Part shown: positions 52,863-64,000 of the stretch, one piece after another
Layout: every line of letters starts with the position of its first letter
Position numbering within the stretch: the stretch's first letter is position 1
From: Pohlia nutans
Taxonomy: Eukaryota > Streptophyta > Bryopsida > Bryales > Mniaceae
Length of the DNA stretch: 64,000 bases
Direction: 5' to 3'
NCBI GenBank assembly: GCA_022496805.1
Contig: CM040103.1
Span: forward strand, 10,620,001-10,684,000
Made by a program: the position numbers and the translations under genes
The notes under the pieces: generated by a model
The model's database searches: none
What the model was told of the DNA's origin: nothing
Seen by the model: only the letters and a program-made list of their open reading frames with translations

Positions 52863-55800
52863 TAGAAGTACAAGCGATAAATTTTAAGTTTTTTGAATTG
52901 CAGTTGTTAAAGGCACCTACATGACCAAACTTGGGGTAGTTGTGGAGAATTTCACTTTAAACATAACCTAGTTACTTTATATCAATTTTGAAAGTGAAAA
53001 GATAGTAATTTCCTACTTGTGACATATAGACAAATTTATTTAAAACAAAAATTTCATGAATTGCATACTAGAAGCCCCAATGTTGCCCACTCAAGAAAGC
53101 CTTAAATTATCTCATAAGTTGATCACAAGTTTGTATCATCTCATAACCCCCTTTAAATACCCTTTTCTTGCATGTGGCTCATTCAATTTACACCAAGTGT
53201 TTTTTCCAAGTCTCACATTCAAAAAGATGAATTTTTTTAAGTTCTTGATTGGCTTTCAAGTATTAATTTTTTATGGAATATATGGTTAATAAATATGAAA
53301 ACATCAAAATACCCATTGTTTAAAAATTATGCTTTCCTCAAAAGTTCTATTTAGAAAATTATTGTAGGTATATATGATCTTTTGAAGATACATGATTGAC
53401 TTCAATTTTCTACATGGTGTGAGCATTGGCTTTATTCTTTTTATTTTTATTTTTTCTAATTTTCAATAACAATCATTTTAGAGAGTCAATAAAATGTAAC
53501 AAAGTTTTGTAAGGTTCCATTGCAATAATCTTAAAGTGCAAGATTGTACTTCATACTTGATAAATTTAAATTTCTACGTACCCATATTTTTCATGTTTCC
53601 TAAGACTCTAAGAGGTGAAGAAGGGCAAAAATTATTTATACCTACTATTTACATAACAACAAAGTTAGGTCAAAACTTCATTGCAAAGAGTAAGTTTTTA
53701 GAGTGAATTTCATGTGTTTTTTCAAGAATATAATGAAATAGATAATAGCAACAACAACTAAGTCAATGTGAATATTCTTATAGTAATTAAATAGAACAAC
53801 GTATAATTATTGATCGTATTAAATAGATAGATAGAAACTCCAAACCTCTTCAAGGCCGACATGGATAAAGTGTCTGTTTGTAATGCAAGTCGTAATGACA
53901 ATGACCTAGTGTCCACTGGAAAAAGGATCATTGTTACAAAAGTACTCTCCCCTGTCCAAGATAGACACTTCAGTGACTAGTAAATAGTGAAAGTGATTTT
54001 AAACTAGTAGTTGGGGGGATGTCGAGTATAATTTGAATTTTGGAGTAGTGTAAGATTGCCAAATTGTGAGTTCTACACTTGGTTGGTGAAGGAATAATGG
54101 TATTACACTCTAATACATGCACTGTCTAAGTGCCTAAACAACTAAAAATGACTATTCTCTATAAGAATAGAAAGAAAGAATGTAAGAAGTTTTAGAAAAT
54201 ATTTTAAAATCAATTTTATCGAAAGAATATTTCTAATATTTGTACATTTTTTAAAAGTACAACATCTATTTGATATAATATTTGTCAAGGTTTTTGACAT
54301 TTTACATCAACTTTAACAAAGTCAACTTGATTAAAAACTGCCCAAAATTGCCATTGCTTGAAAACCAAAAAACTCATGCACCTTCTATTTAACATGTCAT
54401 AATAATTTGATTTTTTAAAGAAAAATGTTCTAAAAGGTCATCCAAAAGAAACCACAACCTTCTTTATTAAGAAAATCAAAATTTGTATGGCCAGAAAACT
54501 CATACTTAGAAAATATAATCAAATTTGAATTTTTGCAAATACAAAATATTATGCCAAATACATATTCTTTATATAAAACTGTATGTTTAACCCCTAAATT
54601 TCCTTGTGTTTTTGGGAGCTTGAAACCTCAAAACTGTGATTTTCTACCTCTATGTACTCCCGGGGATGTGAACCAAGTTTTTTTACTTCTTTTAGAATTC
54701 CAACCGTAAGATCTTGTACCTAAGCCTATTCATAGCTACTGTTTCAAAAATTGACCGTTGGATGTTTATCATTTGCAAGATCGTAACATCCAAAGTTTGT
54801 GCAAAAGTTTTTCTGGGCATTGCTTGGGAGGCATTGTCTCCATAGTGCAAAGGGGGACTTGAAGATTGTTACTCCAAACATTTTGCTCATATTTTTTTCC
54901 ATGTAGATAACTAAGTTGGGTACGCTCATGCAAAATTTTAGAGACTCATTACGCGTTTTAAACCTTCATGCAAATTAATTTCCGGAAGAAGGTATAAAAA
55001 TGGCAATTTGGTGAAACATGCATCACATTAATTGTATTTGATTTTTGGAAAAAATGAACGGTGATTAGGTACCTCTATGATTTTATAAATTTTAGGCGAA
55101 ATTATTTTTAAATTTTTTCAAAATCTCAAATTTTGACAAATTTCGAAAGAAAAGAATGTGAAATTACAAAAAACCTTGGAGGTTGCTGTTCTTTATTTTG
55201 GAGGCTGCCCTTGTCAAGTCAAGAATATAATCAACATGGGTCACTTCAAATTTTGAGCCTAAATGTGGTGAAGAGCATGTCTCCAAAAAATAAAATTGAA
55301 AAAATGATTATAATAAAAAGTTTTTTTCTGCCCCAGTTGGGCTTGAAACCAAAAATTTCAATAAAAAAATTATAAAATCCGAATTTGACTTTGTAATTTT
55401 TACCACACACACCTTGTATGTATGACCACGCCCACGCCAAATTATAGTCTAAAATTCTTAATTTAGACCTTCCATCTAAGCTGCCCGAAACAACAAAAAG
55501 CCATTTTGGCTTTTAAGGGTCTTTAGGGGTTAACAATGAATTCAAATGGTTAATAATAGGCTAGTAATTTTTGAATTATTTTCTTTACACGATTTCTATA
55601 ACATTATATTCACACTATTTCTAATTAATTTAGCAATCATTTATTACTTCTACTTAATATATTCAAATGCATAAATTATATAAATGTATAATTCTACAAA
55701 AAATAAATTCTTGAATTTTAAAGGATTATGTATATACACATTTGTTATATTAAATGCATAGTGTCATGACCTAATGCACAACCCTTGTGTCATGAAATCG

Positions 55801-58249
55801 GTCACATTTTCATCTCGGAACAAAATCATCCAAGTTTTCCATCCAAAATTTCACAATAAAATCCAACTTTACGAGAGCCAAACTTGTGAGTCTCCCGCAA
55901 ACCTGTTTTCGATGTGTTTTCTGTCAACAAGTTCCATTCTTTATATGTATATTATGAATTATAAAAAAAAATTAATCTCATTTGTTGTAACATTGACATG
56001 ATTTTATTTTTTGGTACATTTTTTACGAATGAAGATTGTAGAATTCAAATCATATAAATTATAAATTCATGCATATTGTGATAATTTTTAACAAGTGAAA
56101 CCTTATATATGTTATGTAGATAGATACAAACTCAATATTGCCCATGATATCCTTAGTATTATTCATAACCGCCGGATGAGCAATATTAATGACTTTGTTA
56201 ATTAAACATTACCGTAACCGCTCCACTCCTTCTTTACCTATCTCTCCGGCCTTTTCTCAAACTCTACAACCCAATTGTTTACATTCCTTAAAATATGCTA
56301 ATTTCCTCCATTTTCTCGTGAACATATGTAACCTTTCGCCATAGTATTGCAATATACACAAAATGATCATAAATTTATCAAAATCGTGTCACCATCACAA
56401 CATTCAATCATACATAGCATAGCATTCTTCCTTTATTATTATAAATAAAAATTAGTCAATGCACTATATTAATAATCATATAAATGACGTGCTAATGTAT
56501 TGATTATTGACACTATAATTGATTTCTATAAATTTATTTGATTTTATGTTGATATGTGTACTCAAAGAAGGTCTTTACATACCTTACAACTTGAAAGATT
56601 TCAAATGTACACAAAATAGAAGCTATGTGATTATTTGAGGCTGGGAGATTCTTGGACTTTAAAATTTTATGTATCATAAAAATGATTAGCATCGTTTTGA
56701 GGTTCATAAAAAAAATGACATAATGCACATTCAATACAATTCTTTGATCCAAAAAAATTGTCAAGGGTCGATTGCCATTGTAACTTTGATGCAATGATAT
56801 AAGTAGAAAATTGACATTGAGCATTCTTTATAAAATATGAATGTACTTTTAGACCTTTTGTGCACTTCAAGAGAAGCATGCATTCAAGGCAAGTGGACTT
56901 TTGATATGTTTAAAAGAAAAGATTGTGGTTGTGAGGCTTTTTTTGAGAAGGATTATTCATCAACAATTATTGGAGCTGGACACTTTGTTGAAAATTGAAA
57001 TCTTCATCATTATGTGACGTATTATCAGGTATGGATTGTTATTTTGGTGCTTTATAATGTGACAATGTCATTTAGCAATAAAATCATCACTCGATCCTAC
57101 TTATTCCTAACATTTGGTTGTAATCAATATTGATTAATACTTGTTTTTTACAATTTATAACATTAACTTTAAATATTGAAATACAAATTGAAATACAAAT
57201 TGAAATCAAATTGTCAATCCAAACTTTAAACATTATATTGTATTTCTTATGAAGTTGCATTGACTTTGATTAACTTGTGGATTCTACAGAAGATGTTTAA
57301 TAGTGCAAGTTTATAAAAATTTCATGAATTTTCAATTTCTCAATAGAGAATTTCAATGCATAAAAATAATTGTTTTGATCCACTCTCATCTTACAAAACA
57401 CAACTAGATTGACAAGGTCTTCTTGGTGATAGAACTTTCAAATATCGTCAAGCCTTCTTCAAAAATTGGACATGATGTCAATCCAATGGCAACAATGGCA
57501 AGCCATTTAAACATCTTGAAGCATGAACATTGTACCACAACAAACTTGTTCATTTCATATCAAAGATGTTATTGTATTTGACATTGTTATATTATATTAA
57601 ATTCTTTTCAATGAACAATTTTAAATCTTTGCATTGAAAATTGTATATCGTAACACAAATAGCACAATATCATAAACATGTATTTTAATTATGTATCTCA
57701 CACGTGATTAAAATTTATTTTATTAGCAACAAACATGTTTGAACTCTTACATATGATTCTCTTTGTTGCTCAGACAACTACAGAATTAGAGAATCTTGCA
57801 CGTGCAGACGTGAAAATTGGAGGTGGTTACAATTAATCAATAAAGAACTTTTGAAATTTGTCGGCCATCAAGTAAAATTTGTATTGTACAAGTTGATTTC
57901 TTTGTATCAAATTGAAAAGGTCAAATGATGGCAATAATCATTATAATATATAAAATCAAAGTTTGAATTAACAATCTTTATTTTTATTTTTATTTTTATG
58001 AAGAAGTTTGTTAATTTTGATGTATTTGTGTAGGTATGGAAAGTAGCTAAATATAAAGGGAACACAACCATCATCTTAATCACAATGATCCTTTGATATT
58101 TTATATATGAAGAAAAATGCATTTGGATTGTAAGACAAGGAAATTGGCATTATAACAAATATCTGGAAATTCGATATATAATTTAAAAAAAAGGAATCAA
58201 TGATCAAAGTGATTTGAGATCAACATACAAGTAACAAGCATTTTTGAGC
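52863..58249. other. AT-rich intergenic DNA
   Basis: No gene is recognised over 5.4 kb. It contains the TTAA-bounded element at 54587-55533. The rest is AT-rich with short ORFs of no recognisable family. Confidence 0.45.
54587..55533. repeat. TTAA-bounded element, 947 bp
   Basis: Ends TTAACCCCTAAATTTCC and TCTTTAGGGGTTAA; the inverted identity is limited to CCCCTAAA. It is the longest member of this end type here, still without a transposase frame. Confidence 0.45.
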
Positions 58250-58266
58250 TATTAATTATATATATA
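58250..58266 (+). promoter_or_regulatory. TATA box of DUO1
   Basis: The run taattatatatatacat lies about 90-105 bp upstream of the preferred ATG (58356). It would put the transcription start near 58285-58295, downstream of the alternative ATG at 58272. Confidence 0.45.
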
Positions 58267-58355
58267 CATTTTTGGAGTTTGTGGTGATAGACAAAAGGAG
58301 GCACATCCGAAGGTGGGGCAAGAAGGAGGGAAGGGGAGAACCGCCTTCATTGAAA

Positions 58356-61300
58356 ATGAGTTTAAAATCGGTGCAAAACGGAGATGAGGTGTTGAGGAAA
58401 GGGCCATGGATGCCGGAAGAAGATGAAATATTGGTCGAATATGTACGACAATTTGGAGCCCGCGATTGGAGTTCCATTAGAACAAAAGGCTTGCTACCGA
58501 GGACAGGGAAGTCATGCCGATTGCGGTGGGTGAACAAACTCAAGCCTGATCTCAAGAGGTTAGTTTTAAATTAATAAAATTTCCTTCCTCACAAAAATGA
58601 CAAAACATTTAATTAGATCAACACAAACCTCCACATTAAGCAAAGTCAACAGTTTACAAACTTGTTACCAACTTGGGCACAATATGATTCTTTTTTCCTT
58701 GAAGTAGAACACCAAAATAGTAAAGCTTTACTAATAATAATTATTTTCAAAATACCGTAGTAAAATTCATCCACATTGGATGAAGATTTATTAAAATGAA
58801 TGAGAATTATACCAAATGGATGTTTTATCCACGCCATTCACCCACCTACAGTAGAAGGTGATTTTGGTGTAGTGGAGTTTCCAAATGCAACTACTTTTTT
58901 AATTGAACACAAAGAAATATTTTTTTCACTCCTTCACAAAGCATAATAGAGCAAAACAATGGAGCACCCTTTTGAAAACTGAGTCAAAAGAGAGTTTCCA
59001 CTTAGATTCACTTTTTTAAGTAATGAAGAAATGCCATTTGTATTCCATGAATTTTAGGACTGATGCATCATTACCGCATAAACTTAGTTTCTAATTGTCC
59101 CTTTGCAAAAGGGTGTTGGCTTCCATTGCTCTATTATGCTATGTGGGAGGTGACAATTCTCTTTTCCATAAATACACACAATTTCATACACAAGTTTATG
59201 GTGCTTTGAGCAAGCAAAGTAGTGTATTTTTATCGCCATCTTCAGTAAAATGTACATAATGATCAATCTCATCATTCAGATTTTGGAGATTGACAGCAAT
59301 TTCAATGGAAACATATTGTCATCTCCTCACTGTAATCACATGCTACAAAAATGAACTAAAACTGAGTGCTGCATAGATAATACAGTGCAGGGGTTACCCT
59401 AAATAAATTCTATAAAAAGAACTGATAATATATACAAAATAAATTGCCGGTCACTACCCTCAACGCATGCTATAATAAAATGAACTAAAACTCAGTAATG
59501 TATAAAAAAATAAAACATTGGAAACTACCCTAAATACATGCTATAATAAAATGAACTGAAACTCCACAAAGTACACAAAACAAAATGCCAGTCACTACTC
59601 TAAACATATGCTACAATAGAATGAACTGAAACTCAGGAATGTAAAGAAAACAAAACGCTGGAGACTACCCTAAATACATGCTTCAGTCGGATACAAGTTG
59701 CTTAAAAACTTTTTGACTCCTCCCCTCATAAAAACAGTGTCCCTTCCCTAAATTGTAATGTGCTCGATATGGGTAGCCATGGACCTACAAATTGAAAGGG
59801 ACATTCCTACTCTAGTCCTCTACTGGTAGGAATTTTTTCTTACCATATTTGCAATCTTCAAAATCAATGCGGCTGCTTGATATAGGATCTGCCTACTTTC
59901 AATGCTTACAAAAAAATTTGTAAGCATGTTGTAACTGACCGTACAATAACATAACATTCAATAGCCTTCATGCCCACCACCTTTCCTTCCTGCACTCTGC
60001 TCATCACCTTGAGCCTCCACCTGTTGACGAAGTACTGTTGGGTGTGGAATATTCCACACCATCTACTGTAGAGCCAAGGCAGTGACAGTGCATGCTACTG
60101 AATGTTATGAAAATGAACTGAAACTTGACAAAATACACAAAAGAAAATGCCGGACATTACTGTAAACATATGCTACAATAAAATGAAGTGGAACTCAGTA
60201 ATGTATAGAAAATAAAATGTTGGAAACTACCCTAAACGCAGGAGCGGATGCAAGTTTTCGCCGGAGGAGGAGAAATTGGTGGTGGAGATGCAAGCCAAGT
60301 TGGGCAACAAGTGGGCCAAGATTGCCAGCTGCTTACCGGGTCGCACCGACAACGACGTGAAAAACTTCTGGAGCACGCGGCAAAAGCGAATCCTGCGCGC
60401 TTTGCAACGTCCCAAGATGCCCTCCGGCAGCACAGATGCTTCCGCCGACACGTCCGACCTCAGCAAGGATCCGTCCTTGACCGACTTCGGAGGATTTCAG
60501 GTCCTTTACTAATCTATTATAAAGGTAGAGCTCGGTTTGTCTCACTCGACCGTTCCGCGCTGGAATCCGTCGATGTGCTCAATGGCACGGGTCCCACTAA
60601 TTCATATAAAAAAAACACGCTTCTCTCACCCAGTTGATGATGAAGAAGATGACCCTGAAAAAGAAAACCACCAGTAATGTCAATTCAATACTCCTTGTTG
60701 CAGTAAAAACAAATCAGTAGCCATTAAGGTAGGATGACAGTAAACCAAACAAATTTGTTTGTGAATAGTTAACGAGGTCTGATATTTCAGAACTAAACTT
60801 AGGTGAAGTCCAAAAACGAGATTTCAATATTATATGCAAAAGTTATTCAAGATTCTCTAAAACCATGCCCTAATTTTCAATCTCTTCCTCAAGGTAGGAG
60901 CACCCAATTCCGATAGTGTACCCAATGATGATAATTTCTACACAAGGTAGTCATTCCAGAACGCAAATCTAAGCACGTCATAGAGCCCTTATTGTTTGTT
61001 GACCAAAATGATAAGCTATCTATGGTCTGCTATCAAGAAATTAGGACCCCACGGATTTTAAACGATTTCTATGCGACATCCGATATTTCATGGATTCGTG
61101 TATATTTCGCACGGGTTTTGCACTAATTTCGTACTAATTCTGCACTTTGTTAGATAATGAAAAAGTGGATGTAAAAGTTGTGCTAATTCAGTGTAGAATT
61201 AGCACAAAATCTGTGCAGAATTCGTGCGAAAAATACACGAACCCATGAAATATCGGATGTCGCACGGAAATTGTTTAAAATCCGTGGGGTCCTCGTTTGC

Positions 61301-63324
61301 TGATGTACGTTCTAGAATGACTAGCATGTCAAGAAATTATCGGCATTGAGTACATTGTCGGAATTGGGTGCTCCTGCCTTATGTAAGGAGCATCTATCTA
61401 CTGCTTAAATTTATTAGGGTATGCTACGCTTGGTTTACAGTCATCCTACCTTAGCCTTCCAAAGCCATGTCTTGCCCCTGCAGGCGGAGCTTGAGCTTGA
61501 GCCTGTGCAGTTTGTCTGAAGAAAAACACCAAAAACAAAAACCAAAAAAAACAGTTCATAAAAAGAGGAAGAATGTGTGTTGAAGACAGACAAGGAAGAG
61601 GACATGGAAGGGGCAGTGGTTGTTGTTACAGGGTGGCCTGGTGGAGGATATCATTGGTATCGTGTCGTCGCCGTCGTCGTCATTTTGGTTTATGATCAAT
61701 TGTTTTATCACTCTGCTGCTGCTGCTGCTGCTGCTGCAGGTGCAGGTGCACAGCCCCTCGGGAGCCGCCTCGCTGATGGGCGCGGGCATGGGCCCCCACT
61801 TCATCTTTGCAGAAGGGGACAGCGAATTCCGAGAAGCCTCGGACACGCTGCGGTCGCATTTGCATCATCACTCTGGATTGCACTCCTTCAATTCCATGGA
61901 CGCTGATGATGTGTTGAGTAGCCACAAGCTCTCCGAGCCGCTGGCTGCAGGCAAGCAAAGCAAATCCACCTCCTCCTTAAACTCAACTCAACTCAAATCA
62001 AATCAAATCAAATCAAATCTTTGCAAACATATGTCCGGAAATAACTGTCCTCTTTTTCTTTTTGTCAAAAAATGTCGTCTCAATACTCGAAAAATGGTCT
62101 GTCCGGAAAAAACATCTTTGACCCTTGAAGGACCAAGGATTCATGGTTTTAAAATGTCAAATTCAGTTCATCATACATACTCCCTCTGTCTGGAAATAAC
62201 TGTCCTCTTTTCTTTTGTCAAAAGATGTTGTCTCCGTACTCAAAAAATGGTCTATCTTTGACCCCTGAAGGACCAAGGATTCATGGTTTTAAAATGTCAA
62301 ATTCAATTGGTCATACATACTCTCTCTGTCCGGAAATAACTGTCATCTCAATACTCAGACTCTAGTGATGTAAAATTTGGTCCCATCTGAATTTTACTTT
62401 TCACAACATGATCGTTTTAAAAACTGTCAATAATTTGGTTCAATTTGGTTCAATAATTTTGCCAATAATTTGTTTATTCTAAGGATTAAGAATGTACCGA
62501 ATCACAGAAACAAATGTCAAGCGCCAAACCCTAATAGATGAGCGCCAAACCCTAACTGTTGTTGTTTTTTACATTGTACAACAGGAGAGATGGTGCCCTA
62601 CACAGGCACAGAGAAGGATCTTGCCACCACCATGGAAACAAAACCAACATACCTGCAACAACATCACCAGCCTCTCTCCGTCGCACTCCCGTGCGTAACA
62701 ATGGCATCCCGGACCACCACCACCAACACGCAAAGGTCCATCAAACGAAGGCCGCGCTCCCGAAGGGACACAAGGTCCACCATCTTGTCCTGTTTTGAGC
62801 AGCCAACCCTAATTCTGGACAACAACAACAACAACAACAACAACAAACCACCAGACCCCTGTTGCTGCAACAACAATGAACCAGCAAATCCTACTTTACA
62901 ACTCCCTGAAAACAGCAACCCTAATTTTGTTTGCAACCGACTCACGTTGACAGAGTCCCAGCAAAACAGCAGCAGCAGCAGCAACAATAATAACAATAAT
63001 ACTACTAATGGTGGCAATGGCAACAATAACAACAATAATTATCTGGAGTTTTTGCTGCAATCGGATCAGGGCAACTTGATGCAGAGTGTACAGATTTTTA
63101 GCCCCGAGTTTCCGCTGTTTTTAACGAACAATCATCAATGGGAGAAGCTGCCCATGCTGTACTCCGAGGATCCGGCCAGCTTGTATGGCGGCGTTGGCTC
63201 CAAAGACCACAACAACTCGGATTCCTGTAGCCCGGACAGCGTGATCACCAACTTCACTGCTGATGTCTTTGATTCCCTTGAGCCTCTCAACTCTGCTCCC
63301 TCCGAATGGTGGGTTGCACAGTGA
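58356..63324 (+). CDS. DUO1: DUO1-type R2R3-MYB transcription factor (male germline regulator)
   Basis: Four exons, 58356-58558, 60242-60500, 61740-61950 and 62585-63324, join in frame to 470 residues. R2 contains [17 protein letters not shown] and [20 protein letters not shown] with [14 protein letters not shown]3 contains [18 protein letters not shown], then [18 protein letters not shown] and [35 protein letters not shown] and the extra Lys in GCKFS are hallmarks of DUO1, not of ordinary R2R3-MYBs. DUO1 directs sperm-cell differentiation: pollen sperm in angiosperms, motile sperm in liverworts. The C-terminal half is Asn- and Ser-rich, with an acidic end ([20 protein letters not shown]) that fits the family's activation domain. 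The exon 2 acceptor is a CAGGAG tandem site, the exon 3 acceptor has a second AG 6 nt on, and intron 3 appears to use a GC donor. An upstream in-frame ATG at 58272 would add 28 residues. Confidence 0.9.
59330..60240. repeat. minisatellite in DUO1 intron 1 (about 70-bp units)
   Basis: Units contain accctaaatacatgctataa, then taaaatgaactgaaactcag and taatgtataaaaaataaaa. The clearest units start at 59469, 59540 and 59610, and two more lie at 60105-60240. Alternate units differ (ggaaactaccc versus ccggtcactaccc). The last unit runs into the exon 2 acceptor. Confidence 0.85.
60242..60245 (+). other. tandem NAGNAG splice acceptor of DUO1 exon 2
   Basis: CAGGAG at 60239-60244 allows exon 2 to begin at 60242 or 60245, adding or omitting one Arg in the R2-R3 linker. 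Confidence 0.7.
60727..61451. mobile_element. AGGT-ended foldback element (725 bp) in DUO1 intron 2, TSD TA
   Basis: Termini AGGTAGGATGACAGTAAACC and the near-exact mirror GGTTTACAGTCATCCTACCT are flanked by TA. The interior is itself a large inverted repeat (61045-61293, ccccacggattttaaacgat and its mirror). Nearly the whole element can fold back on itself. Confidence 0.8.
61951..61952 (+). other. GC splice donor of DUO1 intron 3
   Basis: CAG/GCAAGC keeps the frame into exon 4 (Gly-Glu-Met-Val). The one in-frame GT alternative (TTGA/GTAGCC, about 61914) is a poor donor. Confidence 0.55.
62820..62846 (+). repeat. (AAC)n microsatellite coding for poly-Asn in DUO1
   Basis: A run of AAC codons encodes eight Asn. 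A second Asn/Ser-rich block lies at about 62970-63040. Confidence 0.9.
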
Positions 63325-64000
63325 TAGAGTTTAGGGTTTAGGGTTTTAGTAGGGTTTAAGGTTTTTAGCGCTTGATTTATATATTAATTATTACATTCTT
63401 TGGGTGGTCTGTTTGTGATACGAGGTTATTGAAGGTGCATCTTTGAAATGGGAACCAATTTGGATTCCTAGACAATCAAAAATAGGATATCAATTATCGG
63501 TTCATGGTTTGGTGGGTTTGCAACTATCAAAACCAACTTGGGTGATATCATCAGAAGAGAATTATATTGGTTTTCTGTTAACATTTTTTTTTTGGATATT
63601 GGAGAGAATTAGAGTAAGATCGGAATTAGCCCAACTTTTGAGGATGGACTGTAGAATGTTGTGACAACATTCAAGGAATTCAAGATTTTATATAACTTTG
63701 AAGGGAATTTTTCATGAATGTGATTTGTATACTTACTGTGTAATATATCTAATCTACTACGTTGATCAAGTTTGGTGATCTGTTTGCGATGAGAGGTTCA
63801 TTATTGGCTTTTGAAGGTGTGTCTTCAGTATGTTTGAATGGGAATCAATTTGTTTGGATTCTTAGTACAGTAGTAGTATGAGTTCCACGGGTTTTATCTA
63901 TACTAGCTGCACTCCTCTTTTGGTAGACCGTAGCTTGCAAAAGCCAAGTGAATGTCAAATTCATTCAGATTTGCTTGAACAAACAACTATTGTAGATCTA
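63325..64000. other. DUO1 3' UTR and flank
   Basis: Just after the stop lies tttagggtttagggtttt, followed by agtagggtttaagg, a short telomere-like tract (63331-63362). Nothing else is recognised to the window end. Confidence 0.5.

Noticed and set aside
54587..55533. Search for a piggyBac transposase inside the longest TTAA element
   Set aside because: No frame longer than about 80 codons and no DDD-type motif; it is non-autonomous.
62664..63035. Minus-strand Leu-rich ORF opposite DUO1 exon 4
   Set aside because: Antisense of CAA/AAC and CAG repeats.

Overview
This window is plant nuclear DNA. Every gene I can name has plant-type exon-intron structure. Two encode chloroplast proteins (PGR5, NTRC), two are histone H2A genes with the plant intron, one is a DUO1-type R2R3-MYB, and there are two tRNA-Pro genes. 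A land plant with swimming sperm (bryophyte, lycophyte or fern) is the best guess. The reasons are a linker-histone-derived protamine-like gene, a type known from liverworts, and H2A genes ending in an animal/algal-style 3' stem-loop. I cannot name the species. The DNA is AT-rich; genes are more GC-rich and lie in large repeat-filled gaps.

Layout. 1-5 kb: an acidic hypothetical ORF, an F-box-like ORF, and on the minus strand a protamine-like gene (H15 winged helix plus Arg tail). 5.9-8.7 kb: copies of a ~579-bp repeat, one interrupted by a solo LTR. 9-16.3 kb: mostly featureless AT-rich DNA with one GC-richer block at 11.9-12.9 kb. 16.8-19.6 kb: two tandem H2A genes. 22.4-24.0 kb: PGR5. 24.7-27.4 kb: several MITEs, some nested. 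28.8-33.5 kb: a RING-H2 E3 ligase gene. 34.2-35.0 kb: two tRNA-Pro genes and a 115-bp tandem repeat. 36.0-37.9 kb: a repeat cluster. 38.1-44.6 kb (minus): NTRC in ten exons. 45-48.7 kb: repeats. 51.1-51.6 kb (minus): a SEC61-gamma-like gene or gene remnant. 52.4-58.2 kb: repeats and empty AT-rich DNA. 58.3-63.3 kb: DUO1 in four exons.

Connections. In Marchantia, DUO1 drives sperm differentiation and sperm chromatin uses H1-derived protamines, so the two ends of the window carry a probable regulator and a probable target type of the same programme. PGR5 and NTRC both tune photosynthetic electron flow and chloroplast redox balance.

The most unusual signals are the protamine-like gene, the H2A 3' stem-loops, and a set of short non-autonomous elements bounded by TTAA with CCCCTAAA-type ends. 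The last is the piggyBac signature, which is rare in plants. All splice junctions were assigned by eye from reading frame, GT/GC-AG consensus and homology; no search or alignment program was run.
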